Positions 19,847-27,292 of a DNA stretch of 33,358 nt are shown piece after piece. The notes under the pieces are model-generated. The model was not told the DNA's origin, ran no database searches, and was given only the letters and a program-made list of their open reading frames with translations. Every line of letters begins with the position of its first letter. Positions within the stretch are counted from its first letter, which is position 1. Location of the stretch: the NCBI GenBank assembly GCA_046155885.1, contig JBJXFU010000046.1, forward strand, positions 1 to 33,358. The letters run 5' to 3'. This DNA is from JAOADN01 sp046155885. GTDB lineage: Bacteria > Pseudomonadota > Alphaproteobacteria > Rhodobacterales > Rhodobacteraceae. The position numbers and the translations under genes were made by a program.

Positions 19847-20026
19847 ATGAGTGATGTGGTTTCCAGGTCGAAGGCAAGCCTTCTGCCCGACCTCGCGGAA
19901 TGGGAAGAAACGCAGGGCGGGGCGACTCCGCGCCTTGCGTTTCCCCTGCGGGAAGTTTTTTTCCTTCCGGCGGTCTTCGGGGCGGCGGTGGCGGCAGTCC
20001 TGATCCTGGTCGCGCTTGCGGGCTGA
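19847..20026 (+). CDS. hypothetical small single-span membrane protein
   Basis: 59 aa. The N-terminal 35 residues are polar (MSDVVSRSKASLLPDLAEWE...) and a C-terminal hydrophobic helix spans about 37-58 (FFLPAVFGAAVAAVLILVALAG), so it is probably a tail-anchored inner-membrane protein. ATG at 19847 lies about 10 bases after a GGGGGCTGGG stretch. The gene is preceded by a 280-bp spacer and is convergent with the rpiB-like gene 15 bp away. No family recognised. The polar/hydrophobic layout supports coding, but the call is tentative. Confidence 0.5.
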   Translation: MSDVVSRSKASLLPDLAEWEETQGGATPRLAFPLREVFFLPAVFGAAVAAVLILVALAG

Positions 20027-20041
20027 ACGCGGCGCGGGGTG

Positions 20042-20503
20042 TCAGCGCGGGTGGTAGCGCGCGTCAAGCGCCCGGATCGCCTCGACATTCCCGGCCGAGC
20101 GGCCCTTCGGGTCGAAGTTCATCGCCTCGCGCAGCCAGGCGTCGGCAATGGCCTTGGCCAGTTCCGGCCCGATGACCCGCGAGCCCATCGTGATGATCTG
20201 CGCGTCGTTCGACAGCGCGGCGCGTTCGGCGGAATAGGTGTCGTGGGTCAGCGCGGCGCGGATGCCGGGAACCTTGTTGGCGCTGATCGAGACGCCGATC
20301 CCGGTGCCGCAGACCAGGATCGCGCGGTCGTAGCGCCCGCTCAGCACCTCGTTCGCCACCCGCTCGGCCAGGTTGGCGTAGAACGGATCGGGGCCCGCCC
20401 CGGTGCGCGAGATTTCGGCGACCTCGTGGCGGTCCGCCAGATGCTCGGCCAGGACCTTCGCCAGCCCTTCCCCTGCGCTGTCCCCCGCGATTGCAAGTTT
20501 CAT
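20042..20503 (-). CDS. rpiB: RpiB/LacAB-family sugar-phosphate isomerase, tetrulose-phosphate type
   Basis: 153 aa, typical RpiB length. Active-site cysteine Cys65 lies in VCGTGIGVSISANKVPGIR and His87 in LTHDTYSAERAALS. The N-terminal motif is AGDSAGEGLA where ribose-5-phosphate isomerase B usually has GSDHAG. From memory this GDSAG form is that of the D-erythrulose-4-phosphate isomerases (EryI/DerI) of erythritol pathways. That would make the product D-erythrose-4-phosphate. Start ATG at 20503 follows GGAGGACGGGA. It is the last gene of the polyol operon, 97 bp after the alcohol-dehydrogenase homolog. Confidence 0.85.
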   Translation of the reverse strand: MKLAIAGDSAGEGLAKVLAEHLADRHEVAEISRTGAGPDPFYANLAERVANEVLSGRYDRAILVCGTGIGVSISANKVPGIRAALTHDTYSAERAALSNDAQIITMGSRVIGPELAKAIADAWLREAMNFDPKGRSAGNVEAIRALDARYHPR

Positions 20504-20600
20504 TCCCGTCCTCCGTGATTTCCGCGCCCGTGGTGGTTCGTTCGGAACCGGACCGGCGCACCTTTCTTGCCCGCACGCGGCCCGCGCATCCTGCCCCCCT

Positions 20601-21770
20601 TCATGCCGCCGCCCGCATGATCGCCGCAAGCTCGGCCAGCTCCAGGGTCGCCGGGTTCGCCCGCATCGAGGATGACGCCGCCGATGCTTCGGCCGCCGCT
20701 CTGCGCAGATCGTCATTCACGCCTAGCGCCGCAAGCCCCGGCAGGCCCGCCGCCCGCGACCAGTCGGCCAGGTGCCGTGCCGCACGACCGACATCGGCCA
20801 AGGGTTGGCCGAAGGCGGCGCCGATCCACCGGGCCACCTCGTCGAGCCGGTCGGCCGCCGGGCCCGAGGCGGCGCGCCGGTTCGCCACCAACACATGCGG
20901 CAGAAGCGCCCCGCAGATCGCGCCATGCGCGGCCCCGGTCGCCCCGCCGAGCGGTCCGGCCAGCCCGTGCACCGCCCCGAGGCCCGCGTTGGCCAGCGCG
21001 AGCCCTCCGGCGAGGCTGACCCAGGCCATCGCGTCGCGCGCGTCTCGGTCTTCGCCCCCGTCGATCAGGCGGCGAAGGGCGGCGATGCCCTGCGGGATGG
21101 CGGCCCGGCAGAGCGCGTCCGTCAGCGGGTTGGCGCGGCGCGAGACGTAGGGCTCGATCACCTGCGTCAGCGCGTCGAGGCCCGAGGCGAGCGTGACCGC
21201 ACGCGGGCAGCCATCGGTGAGCGAGGGATCGACGACCGCCAGAAGGGGCAGCATCCGGAGATCGCGCAGCGGCACCTTGCGGCGTTCTTCCGGCACCCCG
21301 ATCACCGCGTTCCGCGTCACCTCGGCCCCGGTTCCCGCCGTCGTCGGCAGGGCGGCGAAGGGCAAAGGCGGGTGGTCGAGCGGCAGCCCCATGCCCACCA
21401 CTTCAAGATGGTCGCGGACCGGCCGCACCGCCGGGACCAGCGCGGCGATGGCCTTGCCCGCGTCGATCACCGATCCGCCGCCCAGGGACACAACGGCCAG
21501 GGCCCGCGCCTCCCGCGCAAGGGCCAGCCCGGTTTCTATCATCGGCAGGTCCGGCTCTGACGCGACGGTGAGCCGCAGGACCGATGCGCCGCGTGCCGCC
21601 AGCGCCGCCGCGAGGGGGGCGGCGCGCGACGGGTCGCGGCCGTGGACCAGCAGGATGCGTCTGCCCAGTGCCGCGATGTCGCCGGCCGCCCGGATGGCTT
21701 CGCCCCGCCCGAACCGGATCGCGCCGGAGGTGGTGAAGGCGAAGGGCGGGATCGCACCGGGTTCGGTCAT
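20601..21770 (-). CDS. iron-containing alcohol dehydrogenase homolog with altered metal site
   Basis: 389 aa, full length. The nucleotide-binding GGGSVIDAGKA (97-107) and PTTAGTGAEVT (142-152) are conserved. The metal region differs from the FucO-type pattern D-x3-H ... H-x3-H-x9-H: Asp199 is present but the next ligand position is Gln203 (LDALTQVIE). His268 and His282 are present, and the position equivalent to FucO His267 is Gly272 (VHGLAGPLGG). It may bind a different metal, bind weakly, or belong to a subclade with this pattern. Role inferred from context: oxidation of a polyol or reduction of a ketose/aldehyde. It starts 10 bp after the 2-hydroxyacid dehydrogenase remnant. Confidence 0.8.
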   Translation of the reverse strand: MTEPGAIPPFAFTTSGAIRFGRGEAIRAAGDIAALGRRILLVHGRDPSRAAPLAAALAARGASVLRLTVASEPDLPMIETGLALAREARALAVVSLGGGSVIDAGKAIAALVPAVRPVRDHLEVVGMGLPLDHPPLPFAALPTTAGTGAEVTRNAVIGVPEERRKVPLRDLRMLPLLAVVDPSLTDGCPRAVTLASGLDALTQVIEPYVSRRANPLTDALCRAAIPQGIAALRRLIDGGEDRDARDAMAWVSLAGGLALANAGLGAVHGLAGPLGGATGAAHGAICGALLPHVLVANRRAASGPAADRLDEVARWIGAAFGQPLADVGRAARHLADWSRAAGLPGLAALGVNDDLRRAAAEASAASSSMRANPATLELAELAAIMRAAA

Positions 21771-21780
21771 GGCCTGCCCT

Positions 21781-21963
21781 TCAGCACGGGTTCAGCGGCG
21801 GCTCGACCGCCAGACAGCGGCGGACCACTTCGGCCGCCTGCTCGGCCGCGTACGTCACGGTCCGGACCGACGCCCCGGCGATATGCGGCGTCAGCGTGGC
21901 GTTCGGCAAGCGCAGAAGCGGCCAGTCGGACGGCACCGGTTCGACCGCGAAGGTTTCCCGCAT
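21781..21963 (-). pseudogene. remnant: C-terminus of D-2-hydroxyacid dehydrogenase
   Basis: The last 60 or so codons of a D-isomer-specific 2-hydroxyacid dehydrogenase (3-phosphoglycerate dehydrogenase type). The frame reads FAVEPVPSDWPLLRLPN, then LTPHIAGAS with the conserved C-terminal His, then an alanine-rich last helix. The NAD-binding domain, catalytic Arg/Glu and start are missing (family length about 310-340). The frame differs from that of the kinase fragment just upstream, so the two are not translated together. It ends 10 bp before the alcohol-dehydrogenase start, which is probably the ancestral spacing. Family match is by eye and strong over the PHIAGAS region. Confidence 0.75.
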
Positions 21964-22357
21964 CGCGCTCCCCGGATGCCCGCCCGCGCGCGCATCGCAA
22001 GGCGCGTCGCAGTCGCCGCACCACGGCAGCGGCCCGCGCGCCGAGCCCTAGCCGGCCATCCGTCACCGGGCGGTTCCCCGCGCCTACCAGCCAGGTCCCG
22101 TCGCCCTGCGCGGTAACCCCGAGCGTTAGCGTGCGGCCGGCCAACCCATCCACCCGGTCGCCAAGGGCCCTCAGGGTCGCGGCGCAGTCCGCCCAGGTCC
22201 GGTCCATCGGCTGAAAGGCCGAACCGTCTTCGGTCCGGGTGGTGCAGCGGTTGGGGGTGGAGGCGACCGCCAGTTGCCGCCCGGCGGTGTCGAAGGCGGC
22301 CGCCTTGATGACGCTGGTCCCCGCCTCGATGCCGATCAGGATGTCGCGACCGTCCAT
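21964..22357 (-). pseudogene. remnant: N-terminus of a second FGGY carbohydrate kinase
   Basis: Starts with a good kinase N-terminus: ILIGIEAGTSVIKAAAFDTAGRQLA (ATP-binding phosphate-1 region), then VTAQGDGTWLV at about 85-95, then a DARAA-like segment at about 105-110. After about residue 125-135 the similarity stops, and the same frame continues as arginine-rich nonsense to a stop at 21767. FGGY kinases are about 450-520 aa, so about three quarters is missing, including the catalytic Asp and the second ATPase motif. The start is 9 bp after the GpsA-like gene stop. The break abuts the C-terminal piece of a 2-hydroxyacid dehydrogenase, indicating a deletion across two adjacent genes. The exact boundary is approximate. 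Confidence 0.75.
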
Positions 22358-22366
22358 GCGGCGCTG

Positions 22367-23416
22367 TCAGAGGTGATAGAGCGCAACGTCGGGGCGGATC
22401 GGCCGCCCCCCGGCCACCGCCGCGACGATCGCGTTGGCAAGCGGAACGGCGTCGGTGGACAGCGTCCCGCTTTGCCCGAGCGCCGCCAGCGGCGCCCTGA
22501 GCAATGCGGCGACCAGCGATCCTTCCACCGTCTCGCCCTTCAGCGGCCCCGCTATCGCCCCGGCGAAGCTCAGACCCTCGCCCATCAGCCGGCCGAGCCG
22601 GCTGTTCCGTCCCGCCTGCGTGGTGACGTGCAGATCGCCAAGACCGGCCAACCCGAACGCCGTCTCCGCCCGACCGCCCGAAACGGCCAGGATCCGCGCC
22701 ATCTCGGTCACCGCCTGGTTGAAGAGGCTCGCCACCTCGTTGTGCAGCCCCGCGCCGTTCGCGGCCGTGTCGCGCGCCAGCCGCCCGGCGGGCACCGACA
22801 CGCCGATGGCGTAGAAGTTCTTCAGGGCCGCGCAAAGTTCAAGGCCGGTCAGGTCATCGGTCGGCCGCAACTGGTAGTAGGGCGTCGACAGACGCGCCGC
22901 CCAGCCGCGCGCCAGCGCCATCTCCGGGAACCCGACGATCGCCGATGTCTGCCGCCGGACCGCGAGTTCCCCGGCGATGCAGGGCCCGCCGATCCCGCCG
23001 ATGGGGCCATGTGCGATGCCCCGGGCGGCGAAGGTCCGCGCGACCAGCGACGGCAGCGCCTCAATCCGCTCGGGGGTCTCTGCGATGCCCTTGGTCAGTA
23101 ACACGACGGGCGGACGGCCCCGCATCGTTCCTGCCAGCTGCTTAGCCGCCCAGCCGATCCCGGGGGTGGATACGCCCACCACCACAAGGTCGGGAGGGTC
23201 GGTGAGCGTCTCTGCCAGCGCCTCGACCTGCAAGGGCCGGACGGACGCGGCGATGTCCGCCTTCAAGCGGGGGTGGACGCGGCCGGTCTGCATCGCCGCC
23301 ACCCAGTCCCGGTCAAGGTGGGTGCCGATCAGGTCAACCGCGAAGCCCCGGTCGGCGAAGGGGGCCGAGATCGCTGTCCCCATCACCCCGGCGCCAAGGA
23401 TCACCACCCGGCTCAT
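22367..23416 (-). CDS. GpsA-family NAD(P)-dependent polyol-phosphate dehydrogenase
   Basis: 349 aa, family of sn-glycerol-3-phosphate dehydrogenase (GpsA). The Rossmann loop GAGVMG (8-13), catalytic lysines Lys109 (LLTKGI) and Lys199 (ALKNFYAIG), and the C-terminal GLGDLHVTT and GRNSRLGR segments are all present, so it looks active. Its place in a SorC/kinase operon suggests a catabolic paralog acting on a polyol phosphate rather than the housekeeping phospholipid enzyme. ATG at 23416 overlaps the upstream G1PDH-like stop (ATGA). Substrate could be glycerol-3-phosphate or a tetritol/pentitol phosphate. Confidence 0.83.
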   Translation of the reverse strand: MSRVVILGAGVMGTAISAPFADRGFAVDLIGTHLDRDWVAAMQTGRVHPRLKADIAASVRPLQVEALAETLTDPPDLVVVGVSTPGIGWAAKQLAGTMRGRPPVVLLTKGIAETPERIEALPSLVARTFAARGIAHGPIGGIGGPCIAGELAVRRQTSAIVGFPEMALARGWAARLSTPYYQLRPTDDLTGLELCAALKNFYAIGVSVPAGRLARDTAANGAGLHNEVASLFNQAVTEMARILAVSGGRAETAFGLAGLGDLHVTTQAGRNSRLGRLMGEGLSFAGAIAGPLKGETVEGSLVAALLRAPLAALGQSGTLSTDAVPLANAIVAAVAGGRPIRPDVALYHL

Positions 23417-24732
23417 CCCCACCCCGCCTCTGCCTCGGCGAAGCCGGCCAGGACCCCGCTATCGGCCGCGACATCGAGGATTGAATAGCGGTTCCGGATC
23501 TCGCGCGCGTGCAGCAGCGCGTCCCGGTACACGCTTCGCGCCAGCCTGGCGGCGGCGGCCGTCGCCGGCGCGCCTGCGTCGTCCAGCGCCCGCACCAGCA
23601 CCTCGGTCGGCAGCATGACCGCGCGCAGCCCTTCGCGGAACGACTCCCAATCCTCCATCCTGGCGCGCAGGCCCGCCGGATCGCCCGCCTCGGCCTGCTT
23701 CGCGCGGAACGCCGAAAGCACCGCGTCGGCGAAGCCCGGCCCGTAGCGCGCCCGGATCGCCGCCTCGTCGATCCGCATTTCCCGCAGGTCCGGAGGCGCG
23801 TCCGCGTCCAGCACCAGATGCTGCAGCCGCGACATCGACACCGAGGCGAAGCCAACCTGCATCCCGTGCGTCGTGCCCGGATGCGCGGGCCCGGCGAACA
23901 TGTCGATCCAGTGGCTGACGAGGTGCTCGGACATCGATCCGTGGTGGCTTGTCCCGGTATAGACCGACCCGAGGCCCACCAGGAGCAGCATCGCGTAGAG
24001 CGTTTCGATGGCCTCCGGTGCGCCCGTCCCTATCCCCTTCGCCTCCGCCAGAAGGTGGGTCTCGTAAGGCGCCTGCATCAGGAACGGCACCTCGCGGTAG
24101 GGCGTGCCCAGAAGGGCGGCCGACAGCCGCCAGTCCACCTGCGCGGTGGTCCGGCAAAGGCAGTCGCCCAAGCCCGCCTGCGCCAGGAACCGGGGCGCCC
24201 GGGCCGCCACGCCGATGTCGAGAAACAGGCCCCTTGGCAGGTGGGAGGGAAGCGACAGCTTCATACCGCCCCGGGTGACCGAGGCCGTCACCGATGTGTA
24301 TCCGGCCATCGAAGCCGCCGTGGCGAAGGTGGCGAAGGGCCGCCCGTCCAGGAAGGTCGCGTGCTTCACGATGTCCTGCAGCGTCCCGGACCCGACGGCG
24401 ACCAGCGCGTCGGCCCCCGTCGTGCGCCCGGCGAGCGCGGCGATCTCCTCGTCGGTCGCCTCGACTGCCTCGATCACCACATCGGTCACGGTCGCGATCC
24501 TGCCCAGCGCCCGCGCCACCCGCCCGCCCATCGCGTCATGGGTCCGGGGGTCAGACACCACCGCCAGCGAACGCCCCAGGTCGAGCGGCGCGATCAAGTC
24601 GGCCTCGGCACCGTCGGTCGTGTCCATCAGGCGGATATCGGCGATCGGCAGCGGCCGGTCGACCAGCGCCGTTTCGGGGTTCCGCCAGCGCCCTTCCAGC
24701 ATCTCGCGCAGGGTCCGGCCGAAATCGCTCAT
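23413..24732 (-). CDS. sn-glycerol-1-phosphate dehydrogenase-family (AraM-like) enzyme
   Basis: 439 aa. Metal-dependent dehydrogenase of the G1PDH/AraM branch of the iron-ADH superfamily. NAD-binding GSGTLQDIVK (114-123); FATAASMAGYTSVTASV (136-152) is the typical AraM segment. Candidate metal ligands are Asp190 (GLGDCLCR), His270 (SMSEHLVSH) and His289 (GTTHGMQ). The family reduces DHAP to sn-glycerol-1-phosphate, or runs in reverse. In a sugar operon it probably oxidises a polyol phosphate of the opposite stereochemistry to the neighbouring GpsA-like enzyme. ATGA overlaps on both sides. The usual GD-x3-K is GDCLCR here, with Arg in place of Lys. Confidence 0.82.
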   Translation of the reverse strand: MSDFGRTLREMLEGRWRNPETALVDRPLPIADIRLMDTTDGAEADLIAPLDLGRSLAVVSDPRTHDAMGGRVARALGRIATVTDVVIEAVEATDEEIAALAGRTTGADALVAVGSGTLQDIVKHATFLDGRPFATFATAASMAGYTSVTASVTRGGMKLSLPSHLPRGLFLDIGVAARAPRFLAQAGLGDCLCRTTAQVDWRLSAALLGTPYREVPFLMQAPYETHLLAEAKGIGTGAPEAIETLYAMLLLVGLGSVYTGTSHHGSMSEHLVSHWIDMFAGPAHPGTTHGMQVGFASVSMSRLQHLVLDADAPPDLREMRIDEAAIRARYGPGFADAVLSAFRAKQAEAGDPAGLRARMEDWESFREGLRAVMLPTEVLVRALDDAGAPATAAAARLARSVYRDALLHAREIRNRYSILDVAADSGVLAGFAEAEAGWG

Positions 24733-26267
24733 GCCGTCCGCCCCGCCAGGCGGTCGAGCCCTTCGTAAAGCGGCTCCAGCCGCCCGTAGAGCTGGCCGAA
24801 CAGCGCCAGCACCTCGCCATAGGCGGCGTGCCCTTCGGGCGAGGGCACCGCCACTTCGACGATCCGCCCCGCCATCGCGCGCGCCGCGTCGGCAAACGCG
24901 GGAAACCACCCTGCCCCCACCGCCGCGCAGATCGCCGCGCCCAGCGACGAGGCTTCGACCGTATCGCTGCGCTCGACCCGCTTGCCGGTGGCGTCCGCGA
25001 AGATCTGGCGCCAGAGCGCCGAGGCCGCGCCGCCGCCGATGGCCACGTAGCGCTCGACCTTCCGCCCCAGCCGCGCCTCGGCCGCTTCCGTCGCCAGCCG
25101 CTGCTCGAGGGCCAGACCCTCGAGCATGGCGCGGTACAGATGCCCCTGCCCGTGCGCGCCCGAAAGCCCGACGAAGGCCCCCCGCGCCACCGGGTTCCAG
25201 TGCGGCGACATCACGCCCTGCCAGTAGGGCAGCATCAGAAGCCCCTGCGCCCCGGCCGGCAGCCCGGCGGCCGCAGCCTCGAGCCGCCGCAGCAGCGCCT
25301 CGCGCGGCGCCGGCTCGCCCGCGCAGATCGTCTCCAGAAACCAGGTCACCGTGAAGGTGCCGCCCCGCAGGCAGCTTTCGTAATAGTACCCCTCGCCCGT
25401 CGGGCTGCCCATCGTCCGCCAGGCGGGCGAGGTCAGGTACGCCGCCCCGTGGATGCCGGAAACCAGCGCCGTCCCGATGTTCAGGTAGGCCGTGTCGGGC
25501 GTCAGGGCGTTGCAGCCAAGTCCGGCGAGCTGCCCGTCGCCGCCGCCCGCCACAACCGGCGTGCCGGCTTTCAGCCCGGTCTCGGCGGCCGCGGCGGCAG
25601 TCACCTCGCCCAGGACCGTCCCCGGGGCCTCGGCCTCGGGCAGCCGCGACGCGTCGATCCCGGCAAGCGCCATCACCGGCTCGGACCAGCGCCGCGCCGC
25701 AAGGTCGAACAGCCCCAGGGGATCGGCGCTAGCCCGGCTGGTCGCCCAGCGCCCGGTCAGCCGCCGCGCGAGGTAGCCGTGCACGTCCGAGAACACCTCG
25801 GTTTCGCGGTGCAGGCCGGGTTCGTGTTCGGCCATCCAGGCGATGCGGAAGACCGCCGGGATGAAATCGACGGGCTTGCCGGTGATCCGGTGGAACAGCG
25901 GTCGCCCTTCGGCATCGGCCCCCAGCCGGTCGCAGAAGCCCCGGAACGAGTGCCGCGCGCGTTCGTCCAGCCAGACCGTGCCGGGGCGTACCGAACGGCC
26001 GTCGCGGCGGAAATAGCCGATCGTCTCGCGCTGGTTGGCAACCGAAACCGCCGCAATGCGGTCAGCGGCGACGGCCGACGTGACCTGCCGCAGCGCGGCC
26101 CGGGCGGACCCCCACCACTCTTCCGGATCCTGTTCGTAGTAGTTGGGCAGCGGAGAGGACAGCCCCACCGGCGCCCGCCCCTCGGCCACCGCCTCGCCCG
26201 CCGCCGTCCAGGCCACCGCCTTGGTGGCGGTCGTCGAGGCGTCGATTCCGATGACCAGCCCGGTCAT
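24729..26267 (-). CDS. FGGY-family polyol kinase, glycerol-kinase-like active site
   Basis: 512 aa, full length. N-terminal ATPase loop GIDASTTATKAV (7-18). VANQRETIGY at 77-86 matches the NQRET of glycerol kinase, whose Arg and Glu hold the glycerol hydroxyls, rather than the GQMHG of xylulokinase. Presumed catalytic base is Asp244 in GGGDGQ. The C-terminal AIGGGAASALWRQIFAD is the second FGGY-type ATP motif. It therefore should phosphorylate a linear polyol. Start at 26267 gives ATGA overlap with the SorC gene; the frame extends upstream inside sorC without support. It is the one intact kinase of the operon, since the second is a remnant. Confidence 0.87.
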   Translation of the reverse strand: MTGLVIGIDASTTATKAVAWTAAGEAVAEGRAPVGLSSPLPNYYEQDPEEWWGSARAALRQVTSAVAADRIAAVSVANQRETIGYFRRDGRSVRPGTVWLDERARHSFRGFCDRLGADAEGRPLFHRITGKPVDFIPAVFRIAWMAEHEPGLHRETEVFSDVHGYLARRLTGRWATSRASADPLGLFDLAARRWSEPVMALAGIDASRLPEAEAPGTVLGEVTAAAAAETGLKAGTPVVAGGGDGQLAGLGCNALTPDTAYLNIGTALVSGIHGAAYLTSPAWRTMGSPTGEGYYYESCLRGGTFTVTWFLETICAGEPAPREALLRRLEAAAAGLPAGAQGLLMLPYWQGVMSPHWNPVARGAFVGLSGAHGQGHLYRAMLEGLALEQRLATEAAEARLGRKVERYVAIGGGAASALWRQIFADATGKRVERSDTVEASSLGAAICAAVGAGWFPAFADAARAMAGRIVEVAVPSPEGHAAYGEVLALFGQLYGRLEPLYEGLDRLAGRTA

Positions 26268-27292
26268 TCCGGCGCCCCGAGCACCTGCCGGGCCGTCGCC
26301 TCGTCGGTGATCAGCGTGTCGATCCAGCCCCGCCTGAGCGCCGCAAGGATGGCCGGTGCCCGCTGCAGGCCGCCCGAAGCGAGGATGACGTTGCCGATAT
26401 CGCTCAGCCGTTCGGGATGCAGCGCCAGCGCCCGGCGGTTCAGGTCGTGATCGACAACCCGGCCCTCCGCGTCGATCCAGTAGCCGAGGATATCCCCCAC
26501 CGCCCTGGCCCGGCGAAGCGAGGCCACGTCGTCGCGGTCGATCAGCCCGACCGACAGCATCGTCGCCGCGTCGTGCAGCCCGCCCACCGAGATATAGGCC
26601 ACATCCGCCCGCGCCGCATGGGCCAGCGCGTCGGCCAGCATCGGGTGACGCAGGAAGAGATCGCGCGTCTCTTCGCTTTCGGCGAAGGCGGGGCCGGCCA
26701 TGTAGCAGCACATGGCGCCGAAATGGTCCGACATCCTGAGCGCCGTCTCGTAGCTGTTCAGCGCCGATCCGCGCGTCAGCCCGCCGGTCATCGACACCAC
26801 CTCGAGCGTCGGCAGCGGCCGCCGCGGGATGTAGTCAAGCGACAGGCGCAGCGTCCGCCCCCAGCCGACGCCCAGCACCATCCCGTCGTGCACCAGCCCC
26901 GACAGAAGCCGCCCCGCGCCATAGGCGACCATCCGGCGGATATTGTCCTGGTCCATCGCGGTCGGCACCACCACCGCCACGCTGAGGCCGAACCGCGCCT
27001 GCAGCGCGCGCTCCTGCTTCACGCAATCCGCCACCGGCCCGTCGATCGTCACCCGCACGATGCCGTTTTCCCGTGCCGTGGCCAGCATGCGGTTCACGCG
27101 GATGCGGTTGATGCCGAGATGCCGGGCGATTTCCTGCTGTGTCTGGCCTTCGACGAAATAGAGCCAGGCGGCGCGGGTGATGAGTTGTTCCGTCGCATCG
27201 TAGGGTGCGCGCGCAGGAGGAGCCTGATCGGCGTCGCCGGCCCCCCCGCCCCGTTCCGGCTGCCTGTCCATCTCCGATCCGCCCGCCTTCAT
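26264..27292 (-). CDS. SorC-family sugar-binding transcriptional regulator
   Basis: 342 aa. The N-terminal helix-turn-helix covers about 35-75 (RAAWLYFVEGQTQQEIARHLGI, then RIRVNRMLATA). The sugar-phosphate-binding SorC domain covers about 90-340 (GVGWGRTLRLSLD, then SMTGGL, DVAYISVGGL and ASGGLQRAPAI). Layout is as in EryD, the erythritol operon regulator, consistent with a polyol effector. Start at 27292 overlaps the stop of the transporter remnant (ATGA); an alternative ATG at 27271 has GGAG directly before it. It is embedded within the operon it probably controls, so expression would be autoregulated. Confidence 0.87.
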   Translation of the reverse strand: MKAGGSEMDRQPERGGGAGDADQAPPARAPYDATEQLITRAAWLYFVEGQTQQEIARHLGINRIRVNRMLATARENGIVRVTIDGPVADCVKQERALQARFGLSVAVVVPTAMDQDNIRRMVAYGAGRLLSGLVHDGMVLGVGWGRTLRLSLDYIPRRPLPTLEVVSMTGGLTRGSALNSYETALRMSDHFGAMCCYMAGPAFAESEETRDLFLRHPMLADALAHAARADVAYISVGGLHDAATMLSVGLIDRDDVASLRRARAVGDILGYWIDAEGRVVDHDLNRRALALHPERLSDIGNVILASGGLQRAPAILAALRRGWIDTLITDEATARQVLGAPE

